Under the pieces are notes generated by a model, which saw nothing but the letters and a program-made list of their open reading frames with translations, did no database searches and was not told the DNA's origin. Positions 26,023-33,949 of a DNA stretch of 64,000 nt are shown in pieces. The first letter of the stretch is position 1. Every line of letters starts with the position of its first letter. A program made the position numbers and the translations under genes. The DNA is from Streptomyces sp. NBC_01498 (GTDB lineage: Bacteria > Actinomycetota > Actinomycetes > Streptomycetales > Streptomycetaceae), in assembly GCF_036327775.1 (NCBI RefSeq), contig NZ_CP109598.1, positions 4,030,001 to 4,094,000 of the forward strand. Direction: 5' to 3'.

Positions 26023-27620
26023 CGGGCCGACACCTGGCCCGTATTTCGGTCCTCGTCCTCGTCCGGCTCCGGGCCGGGGCCCGAGTCCGGGGTCTCGTCC
26101 ACCGTGTCCATCGTTTCCACCACGATCTGCGGCGATCGCCGCTCCAGCGCGACGAACGCCAGGAAGCCCAGCCCGCAGCCGATGAACCAGCTGTAGTCGG
26201 AGACCTCGGTGAGGTCCACCGTGCTGAGTTCGAGGTCGAGCAGCAGCTTGGGGACGAGGACGGACGCGATCGCCGGTATCCCGCTGAGGGCGGTCGCCCA
26301 GACGGCGTTCGGGTTGTAGCCCCCGCGGAACCAGTAGCGTCCGCCCGGCGAACGCGTGAACAGGTCGTCCACGACGACGTGCTGACGGCCTATCACGTAG
26401 TAGCCCGCGATGAGGATGCCGAACAGCGGCCCGATGAGCGCGCCGAGCAGCCCGAGCGTGTAGTGGATCGCCTCCGGGTCGCTGTACCAGTTCCACGGCG
26501 TGAGCAGTACGGAACCCACCGCCGCGATCATGCCTCCGGCTCGCCAACTGATCTTCTGCGGGCTCACGTTGGAGAAGTCGAAGGCCGGTGAGATGAAGTT
26601 GGCGACGATGTTGATGCCGATGGTCGCGATGACGAAGGTCAGCCCGCCGAGCAGGATCGCGAACGCCGTGTCGATGCGCTCCACGGTGTGGATCGGGTCG
26701 GTGATCAGCTCGCCGAAGACCGGGACGGTGGCGGAGGCCGTGACCACGGTCAGCAGGGAGAAGAAGAGGAAGTTGACCGGCAGACCGAGCAGGTTGCCCT
26801 TCTTGACGGCGTCGAACGACTTCCCGTAGCGCGCGAAGTCGCCGAAGTTGAGCATCGGTCCGGAGAAGTACGAGACGACCAGCGCGATCGCGCTGAGCAT
26901 GACCGGGATCGAGGCGCCGAAGCCCAGGCTCTCGCCCTCGGACAGGTTGAAGCTGATGTTCGACCAGCCCGCCTCGCTCACCAGGTACACCGCCAGCACG
27001 ATCATGACGACGTAGACGGCCGGCCCGGCCCAGTCGATGAAGCGGCGGATGGATTCCATGCCGCGCCAGAAGACGGCGGCCTGGGCGACCCAGAGGATGG
27101 CGTAGCAGAGGTAGCCGAGGGCGCTCAGACCCAGAAAGGTCGCGTCGTTCAGCGAGGCGGAGCCCGGCCAGAACTTCAGGAAGATGATCATCAGCGACTG
27201 CGAGGCGAGGTACGTCTGCACGCCGTACCAGGCGATCGCGATCAACCCCCGTATGACGGCGGGGATGTTGGCCCCGGCGACACCGAAGACCGCGCGGTTG
27301 ATCACCGGGTACGGCACGCCCGTGACCTGGCTCGGCTTCGCGACGAGATTGCAGAAGACGTTGACGATGAGGATGCCGACGACGAGCGCGAACAGCACCT
27401 GCCAGCTCGCCAGTCCGAGCGCGAACAGGCTGCCCGCGGTGACGTACCCACCGATGCTGTGCACGTCGGACATCCAGAACGCCAGGATGTTGTACGAGGT
27501 CCAGGACTGCTTCTTGACGGGGGCGAGGTCGTCGTTGGTGAGGCTGGGGTCGTAGCGGGGCGGCGCGTTCGGGGGGAGCGGGGCGGGTGGAACGGTCGGC
27601 GCTGCGGTGTTCTCGGCCAT
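26019..27620 (-). CDS. NCS1-family nucleobase/hydantoin:cation symporter
   Basis: The product has 533 residues with about 12 hydrophobic segments. It resembles Mhp1/PucI-type transporters: NDDLAPVKKQSWTSYNILAFWMSDVHSIGGY (TM1, substrate and sodium site), GVPYPVINRAVFGVAGANIPAV, GPMLNFGDFARYGKSF, and a charged C-terminal tail. It likely imports hydantoin, allantoin or a related ureide together with a cation. It is the first gene of a two-gene unit with the racemase, divergent from the XRE-cupin gene, and has two inverted-repeat operators in its promoter region. Confidence 0.92.
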   Translation of the reverse strand: MAENTAAPTVPPAPLPPNAPPRYDPSLTNDDLAPVKKQSWTSYNILAFWMSDVHSIGGYVTAGSLFALGLASWQVLFALVVGILIVNVFCNLVAKPSQVTGVPYPVINRAVFGVAGANIPAVIRGLIAIAWYGVQTYLASQSLMIIFLKFWPGSASLNDATFLGLSALGYLCYAILWVAQAAVFWRGMESIRRFIDWAGPAVYVVMIVLAVYLVSEAGWSNISFNLSEGESLGFGASIPVMLSAIALVVSYFSGPMLNFGDFARYGKSFDAVKKGNLLGLPVNFLFFSLLTVVTASATVPVFGELITDPIHTVERIDTAFAILLGGLTFVIATIGINIVANFISPAFDFSNVSPQKISWRAGGMIAAVGSVLLTPWNWYSDPEAIHYTLGLLGALIGPLFGILIAGYYVIGRQHVVVDDLFTRSPGGRYWFRGGYNPNAVWATALSGIPAIASVLVPKLLLDLELSTVDLTEVSDYSWFIGCGLGFLAFVALERRSPQIVVETMDTVDETPDSGPGPEPDEDEDRNTGQVSAR

Positions 27621-27677
27621 GAATGCCTCCGGGGGCGCTGGAGTAGCGTGGGGCGGCAGGAGCTTTCAACCGGGGCC

Positions 27678-27720
27678 GTTAAGTCATTCCTTAACAGGGT
27701 GCGTCAAGCTAGCACTTGAC
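27678..27720. promoter_or_regulatory. Twin inverted-repeat operators between NCS1 gene and XRE regulator
   Basis: GTTAAG-N6-CTTAAC (27678-27695) and GTCAAG-N6-CTTGAC (27703-27720) are perfect palindromes with the same 6-bp spacer, centres 25 bp apart. Their arms supply TTGACA (27716-27721) toward the regulator gene and TTGACG toward the permease gene, so binding would cover the -35 regions of both divergent promoters. The neighbouring XRE protein is the obvious binder. Confidence 0.75.
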
Positions 27721-27728
27721 ACCTGGCG

Positions 27729-28556
27729 ATGTTTTTCGGCCGTGTAAAGGATGTGTCGCAATTGGTGGGCGAGCCGCGGGAGTTGGGTCCGGGGTCCTCC
27801 GGTACGAAGCCCGGTCCGGAGTTCGGCGCGGAGTTGCGTGCGGAGTTCGGTGCTGAGCCCGGTACGAAGCCTGGTGTGGAGCCGGTTGCGGGGCCGGACA
27901 CGCGGGTGGACGCGGTCAGTTCCGAACGCCTCGGGCTGCGGCTGCGCGAACTGCGGCTCCGCTCGGGGAAGTCGCTGCGCGCGCTGGCCCGGGAGCTGGG
28001 CATCTCGGCGAGCGCGGTGTCGCAGATCGAACTGGGCACCATGCGGCCCTCGGTGAGCCGGCTCATCGCGTACGTCTCGGCGCTCGGCGTACCGCTCGCG
28101 GCGGTGTTCGACACGGACGACGCTCCCGCCGTCGAGCGGCGCCTCGCGATCCGCCGCTCGGGGGAGGTCGACCCGATCCTCCTCGACGGTGGAGTCACCT
28201 TCCGCAGGCTGTCACCCGCGCCGACGCCGGACGTCGAGTTCTTCGAGTCGGTCTATCCGCCGGGCTCGGTCTCGAACGCGCACGGCCAGTTCCTGCGCCA
28301 CGACGGGTACGAGGTGGGCACGGTCACGCGGGGCGAACTCACCATCGAACTGGGCCCGTTGACCGTGCCGGACACCGCGCCGGGCGCAGGGGCCGATGCC
28401 GTGCCGGGCGTCGCGCCGTCCGCCGGGGCGGACACCGAGACGGTCACCCTCGCCGCCGGTGACTCGATCACGTACCCCTGCCACCGCCCGCACCTCATCG
28501 GCAACCGGTCGGACAGCGTGACGGCGGTCGCGACGTGGCTGATCGTCCACCGTTGA
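27729..28556 (+). CDS. XRE-family regulator with C-terminal cupin domain
   Basis: The product is up to 275 residues; the start is uncertain, since ATG 27729 has no good ribosome site and residues 15-60 are low-complexity (GTKPG and EFGAE repeats). A helix-turn-helix spans about residues 67-125 (LRLRELRLRSGKSLRALARELGISASAVSQIELG). The C-terminal domain (about 150-275) is a cupin sensor (VYPPGSVSNAHGQFLRHDGYEVGTVTRGELTIELG). Such regulators sense a small molecule in the cupin barrel. Being divergent from the racemase and permease, it probably represses them and itself through the twin palindromes. Confidence 0.9.
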   Translation: MFFGRVKDVSQLVGEPRELGPGSSGTKPGPEFGAELRAEFGAEPGTKPGVEPVAGPDTRVDAVSSERLGLRLRELRLRSGKSLRALARELGISASAVSQIELGTMRPSVSRLIAYVSALGVPLAAVFDTDDAPAVERRLAIRRSGEVDPILLDGGVTFRRLSPAPTPDVEFFESVYPPGSVSNAHGQFLRHDGYEVGTVTRGELTIELGPLTVPDTAPGAGADAVPGVAPSAGADTETVTLAAGDSITYPCHRPHLIGNRSDSVTAVATWLIVHR

Positions 28557-28656
28557 AGCCGTTTCGGCATGGCCGTTCGGTCATGCCCGGCACCACTTCC
28601 GCACGGAGGAGGGCCGGGGCGGCGGCCGGCACACCTCCGGCGACCTGCGCCTCCTG

Positions 28657-28975
28657 GTGGACCACGGCGGGGCCGCGATGGTCGAGAAGGACCCGTCATC
28701 CGAGTTCCGCCCGTGGGAACACCTGCTGGAGACGTGGCGTGAACCGGACGTGCCCGACGCGTGGCGCGCGGAGATCGATGAAGGGCAGATCGTCTTGGTA
28801 CCGCCGCCGCAGCGCACCACTACGGCATCGCGGCCAAGGCGCAGCGCACGCCGAACCGAGATATTTCCGAGGAACTGGAGATCTACCGGACCCTCGGCGT
28901 ACCCATCGCGCCGGTCGACAAGCTCTGTGTGCCCGATCTGGTGGTCCCCGTGTGTCGAACCGGTCGATGAGCGGG
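28657..28975 (+). pseudogene. Uma2-family endonuclease, frameshifted N-terminal remnant
   Basis: From ATG 28678 the frame reads MVEKDPSSEFRPWEHLLETW to DEGQIVLVPPPQ, an Uma2 N-terminus. Just before 28815 the frame shifts; in the new frame it continues HHYGIAAKAQRTPNRDISEE and then LEIYRTLGVPIAPVDKLCVPDLVV, again Uma2-like. Homology stops near 28951, where an inverted fragment begins. A frameshift plus truncation makes it non-functional. Confidence 0.8.
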
Positions 28976-29040
28976 TACAGCGGAACGAGCGCGCGGACGT
29001 ACGCCCGGTAGTTCTTGGTCCGGTCGTCGCGGGCGTTGCC
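28952..29040 (-). pseudogene. Uma2-family internal fragment, inverted against its neighbour
   Basis: Read on the minus strand, this stretch gives NARDDRTKNYRAYVRALVPL then YPLIDRFDT, resembling the middle of Uma2 proteins (the SNARDDR...Y...G-PLYLLIDR block). It starts directly where the plus-strand N-terminal fragment ends, so the two fragments meet in opposite orientation. It has no start or full domain. The assignment rests on about 29 residues. Confidence 0.5.
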
Positions 29041-29113
29041 TGGACACCGCCGCGTTTCCCGGCTGACCACGCCTGCCGCTCAGGGCGGGCGACCGAGGGG
29101 CCCCACGAACCGC

Positions 29114-30076
29114 CTACGACGCCGGGCCGGCGCCCCGCGCCGCTTCGAGTGCCACGCGCAGGTGGCCGTGCGCGTTCCTCAGAAGGGCCGCCGCCGTGCG
29201 GGCGTCGATCGAGGCGAGGATCGTGAGGATCGCGTTCTTCACCTCGCCGCCCGTCGTCTCCAGCGCCGACTCGATCTCGTCGTCCGGTGCGCCCGTCGCC
29301 AGTGCGACGATGCGGCGGGAGCGGGCCCGCAGCTTCTCGTTCGAGGCGCGGACGTCGACCATCAGGTTCCCGTAGGTCTTGCCGAGGCGGATCATCGTGA
29401 TGGTCGAGATCATGTTGAGGACCAGCTTCTGCGCCGTGCCGGACTTCAACCGCGTGGAGCCCGTGAGCAGTTCGGGGCCCACCACGATCTCCAGGCCGTG
29501 CTCGGCGGCGGCTGCCAGTGGGCTGTCCGCGTTGCAGGACAGACCGATGGTCAACGCGCCGCGCGCGCCCGCGTGTTCGACCGCGCCGACCGCGTACGGG
29601 GTGCGGCCGGACGCCGAGATGCCGACGACCGTGTCGTTCACGTCCACCTTCAGACCGTCCAGGTCCGACGCCGCCAGTTCCTTCGAGTCCTCCGCGCCCT
29701 CCACGGACGTGACCATCGCGCCCGGCCCGCCCGCGATGAGGCCGACGACCCGCGACGGGTCGGTGTTGAAGGTGGGCGGGCACTCGCTGGCATCCAGCAC
29801 ACCGAGCCGGCCGGCCGTGCCCGCGCCCGCGTAGATCAGCCGGCCGCCCCGTGCCATCCGCTCGGCCGTGGCGTCGATGGCGGCGGCGATACGGGGGAGC
29901 TGGGCGGCCACGGCGGCCGGGACGGACTGGTCCTCGCCGTTCATGACACGTGCGATCTCCTCCGTGGACCGGCGGTCGATCTCGGCGAGTTCGGGGCGGA
30001 ACGCCTCGGTGGTGAGGGTCGCGAGTTCGGCGCGCAGTTCGCCGTACGGGGACGTGTCGCTGGGCGTGGAGGTCAT
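29114..30076 (-). CDS. murQ: N-acetylmuramic acid 6-phosphate etherase
   Basis: The product has 320 residues from ATG 30076; the longer frame to 30448 covers the intergenic gap and part of the regulator and is rejected. It is a SIS-domain protein: STEEIARVMNGEDQSVPAAV, YAGAGTAGRLGVLDASECPPTF (sugar phosphate and catalytic Glu), GISASGRTPY and TNSTRLKSGTAQKLVLNMIST-like GSTRLKSGTAQK. MurQ cleaves the lactyl ether of MurNAc-6-phosphate to give GlcNAc-6-phosphate, the NagA substrate. It lies just downstream of an RpiR regulator on the same strand and links peptidoglycan recycling to the nag genes 20 kb away. Confidence 0.95.
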   Translation of the reverse strand: MTSTPSDTSPYGELRAELATLTTEAFRPELAEIDRRSTEEIARVMNGEDQSVPAAVAAQLPRIAAAIDATAERMARGGRLIYAGAGTAGRLGVLDASECPPTFNTDPSRVVGLIAGGPGAMVTSVEGAEDSKELAASDLDGLKVDVNDTVVGISASGRTPYAVGAVEHAGARGALTIGLSCNADSPLAAAAEHGLEIVVGPELLTGSTRLKSGTAQKLVLNMISTITMIRLGKTYGNLMVDVRASNEKLRARSRRIVALATGAPDDEIESALETTGGEVKNAILTILASIDARTAAALLRNAHGHLRVALEAARGAGPAS

Positions 30077-30197
30077 GGGGAGGCGGCTCTTTCTGGCGAG
30101 CTGGACGGAACCGGCGGGCCGGCGGACCGGCAGGCCGGGCACAAAGGGGTGCGGGGGGAGAAGGGGTGGATCAGCGGGCGCGAACGGAGTACGCGGG

Positions 30198-31115
30198 TCA
30201 GCGGGTGCGCGGCGCGTGGCGGTGGGCCAGCGCCTCGTACGACGCGGAGAGCGCGGGCGCCGCCTTCTCGTACGTCCGCTGCGCCACGCCGATGAACAGG
30301 CAGTCCACGACGAGGAGTTGACTGGTCCGGCTGGACATCGCCGCCGGGCGCAGCTCGCTCTCGCGGGCCGTGGACGTGGTGAGCACGTGGTCCGCGTACT
30401 GCGACACCGCGCCGTCCGGGCGGCCCGTGATCGCGACCGTCGTGGCACCCCGGTCGAACGCCACGCGCAGGGGCTCGATGACGTCCCCGGTGGAGCCGGA
30501 GTGCGTGATCGCGATGGCCACGTCGCCCGGCCCGAGCTGGACGGCGTTGGTGACGGCGAGGTGCGGATCGCTGTGCGCGTGGGCTATCAGGCCGATGCGC
30601 AGGAGCTTCTGCGCGAGGTCCTGGGCGACGAGACCGCTGGCGCCGACGCCGTAGATGTCGATGCGGCGGGCGTTCGCGGAGGCGGTGACGACCGCGCCCA
30701 GCTGGACGGTGTCGAGTCCGGCCGCCGTGTCGGCGAGGGTCTGCCGCTCGTCGTGGGCGAGCTTGGCGACGACGTCCGCGATCGGGTCGTCCACGGCGAT
30801 GTCGGCCGTGACCGCCGGGGCGGCGCCGGACTCCTGGTGGGCGGCGAGCCCGGCGAGGGCGAGCCGCAGGTCGCGGTAGCCGGGGTAGCCGAGGAGGCGG
30901 GCGGTGCGGACGACGGTGGCCTCGCTCGTACCGGTGAGTTCGGCGAGGCCGGTGACGGTGAGGGTGGCCGTACGCGCCGGATCGGCGGCGACGGCCTCGG
31001 CGACGCGCTGCATGGAGCGCGTCATGGACGGCGCGAGGGTCCGCACCTTGGCCGCGAGGGCGGCGGGGGCCGGCGGAGCCTCGCCGTTGTAAATTTCCTT
31101 CACGTCACTGGTCAC
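30198..31115 (-). CDS. RpiR-family (MurR-like) regulator with SIS domain
   Basis: The product has 305 residues from GTG 31115. An N-terminal RpiR helix-turn-helix (about 25-95, LAELTGTSEATVVRTARLLGYPGYRDLRLALAG) precedes a SIS domain (about 120-260, RRIDIYGVGASGLVAQDLAQKL, DVAIAITHSGSTGDVIEPLRVA) that senses a phosphosugar. Context with murQ suggests MurNAc-6-phosphate or GlcNAc-6-phosphate as ligand. The start codon lies exactly 6 nt after a TATCTT -10, so the mRNA should begin at the GTG and be leaderless. Confidence 0.92.
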   Translation of the reverse strand: MTSDVKEIYNGEAPPAPAALAAKVRTLAPSMTRSMQRVAEAVAADPARTATLTVTGLAELTGTSEATVVRTARLLGYPGYRDLRLALAGLAAHQESGAAPAVTADIAVDDPIADVVAKLAHDERQTLADTAAGLDTVQLGAVVTASANARRIDIYGVGASGLVAQDLAQKLLRIGLIAHAHSDPHLAVTNAVQLGPGDVAIAITHSGSTGDVIEPLRVAFDRGATTVAITGRPDGAVSQYADHVLTTSTARESELRPAAMSSRTSQLLVVDCLFIGVAQRTYEKAAPALSASYEALAHRHAPRTR

Positions 31116-31117
31116 GC

Positions 31118-31150
31118 CTGAAAGATAATTTCAGCCAGTGGTCCGGTCAA
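31118..31150 (-). promoter_or_regulatory. rpiR promoter with embedded palindromic operator
   Basis: On the minus strand: -35 TTGACC (31145-31150), 17-bp spacer, -10 TATCTT (31122-31127). The palindrome CTGAAA-N5-TTTCAG (31118-31134) overlaps the -10 completely. A regulator bound there would exclude RNA polymerase; autoregulation by the RpiR protein is the simplest reading. Confidence 0.8.
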
Positions 31151-31223
31151 GGGCGCGGGTGGTCCTGGACGGGGCGGGCTGTCGCGGGCCGGGCGCGGCG
31201 GGGGCACGTACGACAATGGGTGC

Positions 31224-31622
31224 ATGGAAGACATGAACCCCCTGGAACAGGCGCTGCACGCCGCACGCGCCCTGGTCCTCGCCGATCTCGCGGCGGGTGA
31301 CGTCGCGCGGCCCGAGGTCGTCTCACTGGTGGAGGACGCCGTGTCGCACCGGCGGTGGTGGGTGCGGCAGTGGCCGGAAGGGATCGAGTACGTGGCCGGG
31401 CTGGTCGCCCAGGACGTGCAGGACGCCCTCCTGGAGACCCACGGGCGGTGGCCGCTCTGCCCCGTCTGCGGCGAGTCGCGCACCGAACTCGCCGCGGAGG
31501 GCGGGCCGCACGCGCTGGAGGTGGAGCCGGAACTGGGCGCCGATCCGCACTGGGTGTGCGGCAAGGCGGCGGTGGTGGTGGCTCCGGTGGGGTCCCTGGG
31601 CGCTGTTCTGGGGACCGGGTGA
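31224..31622 (+). CDS. Conserved hypothetical protein with a possible zinc-binding CPxCG motif
   Basis: The product has 132 residues, soluble. The N-terminal half is helical (MNPLEQALHAARALVLADLAAG, RRWWVRQWPEGIEYVAGLVAQDVQDALLE); the C-terminal half has LCPVCGE and later WVCGK, which together could bind zinc. I recognise it as a streptomycete conserved protein without known function. ATG 31224 follows GACAAT by exactly 6 nt and lacks a Shine-Dalgarno, so it is probably leaderless. The next gene starts 9 bp after its stop, forming a two-gene unit. Confidence 0.75.
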   Translation: MEDMNPLEQALHAARALVLADLAAGDVARPEVVSLVEDAVSHRRWWVRQWPEGIEYVAGLVAQDVQDALLETHGRWPLCPVCGESRTELAAEGGPHALEVEPELGADPHWVCGKAAVVVAPVGSLGAVLGTG

Positions 31623-31631
31623 GGTGACCGG

Positions 31632-31901
31632 ATGACCGTCTACATCGATCCGCCGACCTGGCCGGGGCACGGGCGGCTCTGGTCCCACCTGGTGAGCGAC
31701 GTCTCGTACGAGGAACTGCACACGTTCGCGGCCGGGATCGGCTGCCCCGCGCGGGCGTTCGAGCGGGACCACTACGACGTGCCGGAGCACCGTTACGGCG
31801 ACGCGGTGCGCGCGGGCGCGGTGGAGGTGGGGTCGCGCGAACTGGTGGGGCGGCTGACCCGGGCGGGGCTGCGGAGACGGAAGCGGTGGGCCGGGGGGTG
31901 A
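31632..31901 (+). CDS. DUF4031 domain protein
   Basis: The product has 89 residues. MTVYIDPPTWPGHGRLWSHL, then DVSYEELHTFAAGIGCPARAFERDHYDVPEHRY is the whole DUF4031 signature (conserved DPP-WPGHG-SHL and DHYDVP). Function is unknown; conserved His and Asp residues suggest a metal or nucleotide site. It is 9 bp downstream of the zinc-motif protein with GAGGTGACCGG upstream, so co-translated. Confidence 0.88.
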   Translation: MTVYIDPPTWPGHGRLWSHLVSDVSYEELHTFAAGIGCPARAFERDHYDVPEHRYGDAVRAGAVEVGSRELVGRLTRAGLRRRKRWAGG

Positions 31902-32478
31902 GGGGACGCGTGCGGTGGGCCGGGGGGACGGGACCACCGCCACCGGGGGCGGGGCCGAACGGGTCGGGGACCTGAATGCGTCGGGGACCTGAGCGGGCAG
32001 GGGAGCCTGTACGGCTCTGGGCCGGGGGTCCGCACGGGCCGGTGGCCCGAACGGGTCGGGGACCTGAATGCGTCGGGGACCTGACCGGGCCCGGGAGCCT
32101 GTACGGCCCTGGGCCGGGGGTCCGTACAGGCCGGTGGCCTGAACGGGCCGGTGGCCTGAACGGGCCGGGGACCTGACCGGGGCCGGGGGCCCGCACAGGC
32201 CGCTCGCCCGAACGGGTCGTGGACCTGACCAGGCAGGGGAGCCTGAACGGCCGGGGCGAGGGGGCCGCACAGGGCCGGGGACCTGAATGGGTCGTGGGCC
32301 TGACCGGGCACCGGAGCCTGTACGGCCCGGGACGCAGGGCTCGCACAGGCCGAGGGCCTGAATGCGTCGTGGGCGTGACCGGGCCCAGGAGCCCGAAACG
32401 GCCCGGGGCCAGGGGTCCGCACAGGCCGAGGGCCTGAGCAGGCCGGCGCCCAGGGTCCGCGCAGGCCGGTCGGGGCCG
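31902..32478. repeat. Degenerate repeat block, about 92-bp period
   Basis: No gene is evident in these 577 bp between convergent genes. The sequence is made of reshuffled modules such as GGGTCGGGGACCTGAA, GGGAGCCTGTACGGC, GGGCCGGGGGTCCGCAC and AGGCCGGTGGCCTGAAC. GACCTGAATGCGTCGGGGAC occurs at 31969 and 32061, 92 bp apart. Long ORFs through it on both strands are low-complexity translations of the repeats. Confidence 0.85.
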
Positions 32479-33861
32479 TCAGGCGTGCGGCGTCGGTGCC
32501 GACCTTTCCGTGTCCGCAGCCCTCCCCGTCTTCGCGTCTGCCTCCGCGTCCCAGCCCTTGTCCACCGCCGCGCCGTCCGCGCCCCTGCCCGGGTCCGCGT
32601 ACTTGGCCTTGCCGGCCTTGCCGCCCTTGGCCGACGGTGCGTCCCCGCTCCCCGCCACCAGCCGCGTCCGCGTCCCCGCACGCTCCTGCCGCATCGCGAG
32701 CGCCACCAGCCCCGCCGCCGTCAGCATCATCGCGGCGCCCGCCCACGCCGTCGACGCGAAGCCCAGCCCCGCGTCGATCACCGTGCCGCCCAGCCAGGGA
32801 CCCCCGGTGTTGCCCAGGTTGAACGCCGATGTCGCCGTCGCGCCCGCCAGGACCGGGGCCGCCGCCGCCACGTTGAACATCCGCGCGTTCAGCGCGGGCG
32901 CCGTGAAGAACGACGAGAAACCCAGCGCCGGGGCGAGCGCCACCACCGCCACCGGGCTCGACGCGGACACCGCCAGCACGGCCAGCAGCACCGTCGACGC
33001 GAGCACCCCGCTCAGCAGCACACCGAACAGATGCGCGTCCGCGACCCGGCCGCCGATCATCGTGCCGATCAGCGCGCCCACCCCGAACAGCCCGAGCACC
33101 GTCGGCACCCAGTCCTCCGCGAGCCCCGCCACGTCCGTCAGCAGAGGAGCCAGATACGAGAACGCGCAGAAGACCCCGCCCGCCGCGAGCGCCGTGATCG
33201 CTATGGCCAGCCAGACCTCGCGGTCCCGGTAGATCAGCAACTCCCGCCGCAGTTCCGGCTTCCGCTCCGGCAGCGGAATGCGCGGGATGAGCGTCACGAC
33301 GCCGACCAGCGCCACCGCCGACGCCGCCCCCACCGCCCAGAACGCGGAACGCCAGCCCAGATGCGTACCGAGGAACGCCCCCGCCGGTACGCCGAGCACG
33401 TTCGCGATCGACAGTCCGCCGATCATCACCGCCATCGCGCGGGCCCGCGACGACTTCGGCACGGTCGCGACGGCGACCGCCGCGCCGACCGCCCAGAAAC
33501 CCGCGCACGCGAACGCGCTGACGACACGCGAGACGAACAGCACCTCGTAACTCGGCGCGAGCGCGCCCGCGACCTGCCCGAGGCCGAAGACCGAGATCAG
33601 CGTGACGAGGGTGGTACGGCGCGGCAGCCGCAGCGTGGCCACGGCCAGCAGCGGGGCGCCGACCACCATGCCGATCGCGAAGGCGGATATGAGCAGGCCG
33701 GCGCGTGGGATCGAGACGCCCATGTCGTCGGCGATGGGCGGCAGCAGCCCGGACAGCATGAACTCGCTGGTCCCGAGGGCGAAGACGGAGAGCCCGAGGA
33801 TGTAGACGGCGAGCGGCATACGGGCGCGGCTGGGCGGCGTGACGAGAGCGGGGTCCGGCAT
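32479..33861 (-). CDS. MFS transporter, Cmx/CmrA (DHA1) type
   Basis: The product has 460 residues from ATG 33861 with GTAGGGG upstream; the longer frame to 34185 overlaps the next gene and is rejected. Twelve membrane segments and MFS motifs are present: LALGTSEFMLSGLLPPIADDMGVSI-like TM1, AGLLISAFAIGMVVGAPLLAVATLRLPRR (motif A), and GFWAVGAAVAVATVPKSSRARAM. It resembles the chloramphenicol/multidrug exporters of actinobacteria. A hydrophilic C-terminal tail of about 60 residues rich in Lys, Gly and Asp runs to the repeat block. Its substrate cannot be read from sequence. Confidence 0.88.
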   Translation of the reverse strand: MPDPALVTPPSRARMPLAVYILGLSVFALGTSEFMLSGLLPPIADDMGVSIPRAGLLISAFAIGMVVGAPLLAVATLRLPRRTTLVTLISVFGLGQVAGALAPSYEVLFVSRVVSAFACAGFWAVGAAVAVATVPKSSRARAMAVMIGGLSIANVLGVPAGAFLGTHLGWRSAFWAVGAASAVALVGVVTLIPRIPLPERKPELRRELLIYRDREVWLAIAITALAAGGVFCAFSYLAPLLTDVAGLAEDWVPTVLGLFGVGALIGTMIGGRVADAHLFGVLLSGVLASTVLLAVLAVSASSPVAVVALAPALGFSSFFTAPALNARMFNVAAAAPVLAGATATSAFNLGNTGGPWLGGTVIDAGLGFASTAWAGAAMMLTAAGLVALAMRQERAGTRTRLVAGSGDAPSAKGGKAGKAKYADPGRGADGAAVDKGWDAEADAKTGRAADTERSAPTPHA

Positions 33862-33949
33862 GACCCCTACAACCACCGGGCCCCGCCTCGTCATTCCTGC
33901 GCGGGCCTCCGGCACCGGCTTCCGGGGCGGGAGGCCGCCCGCGCGCGTC

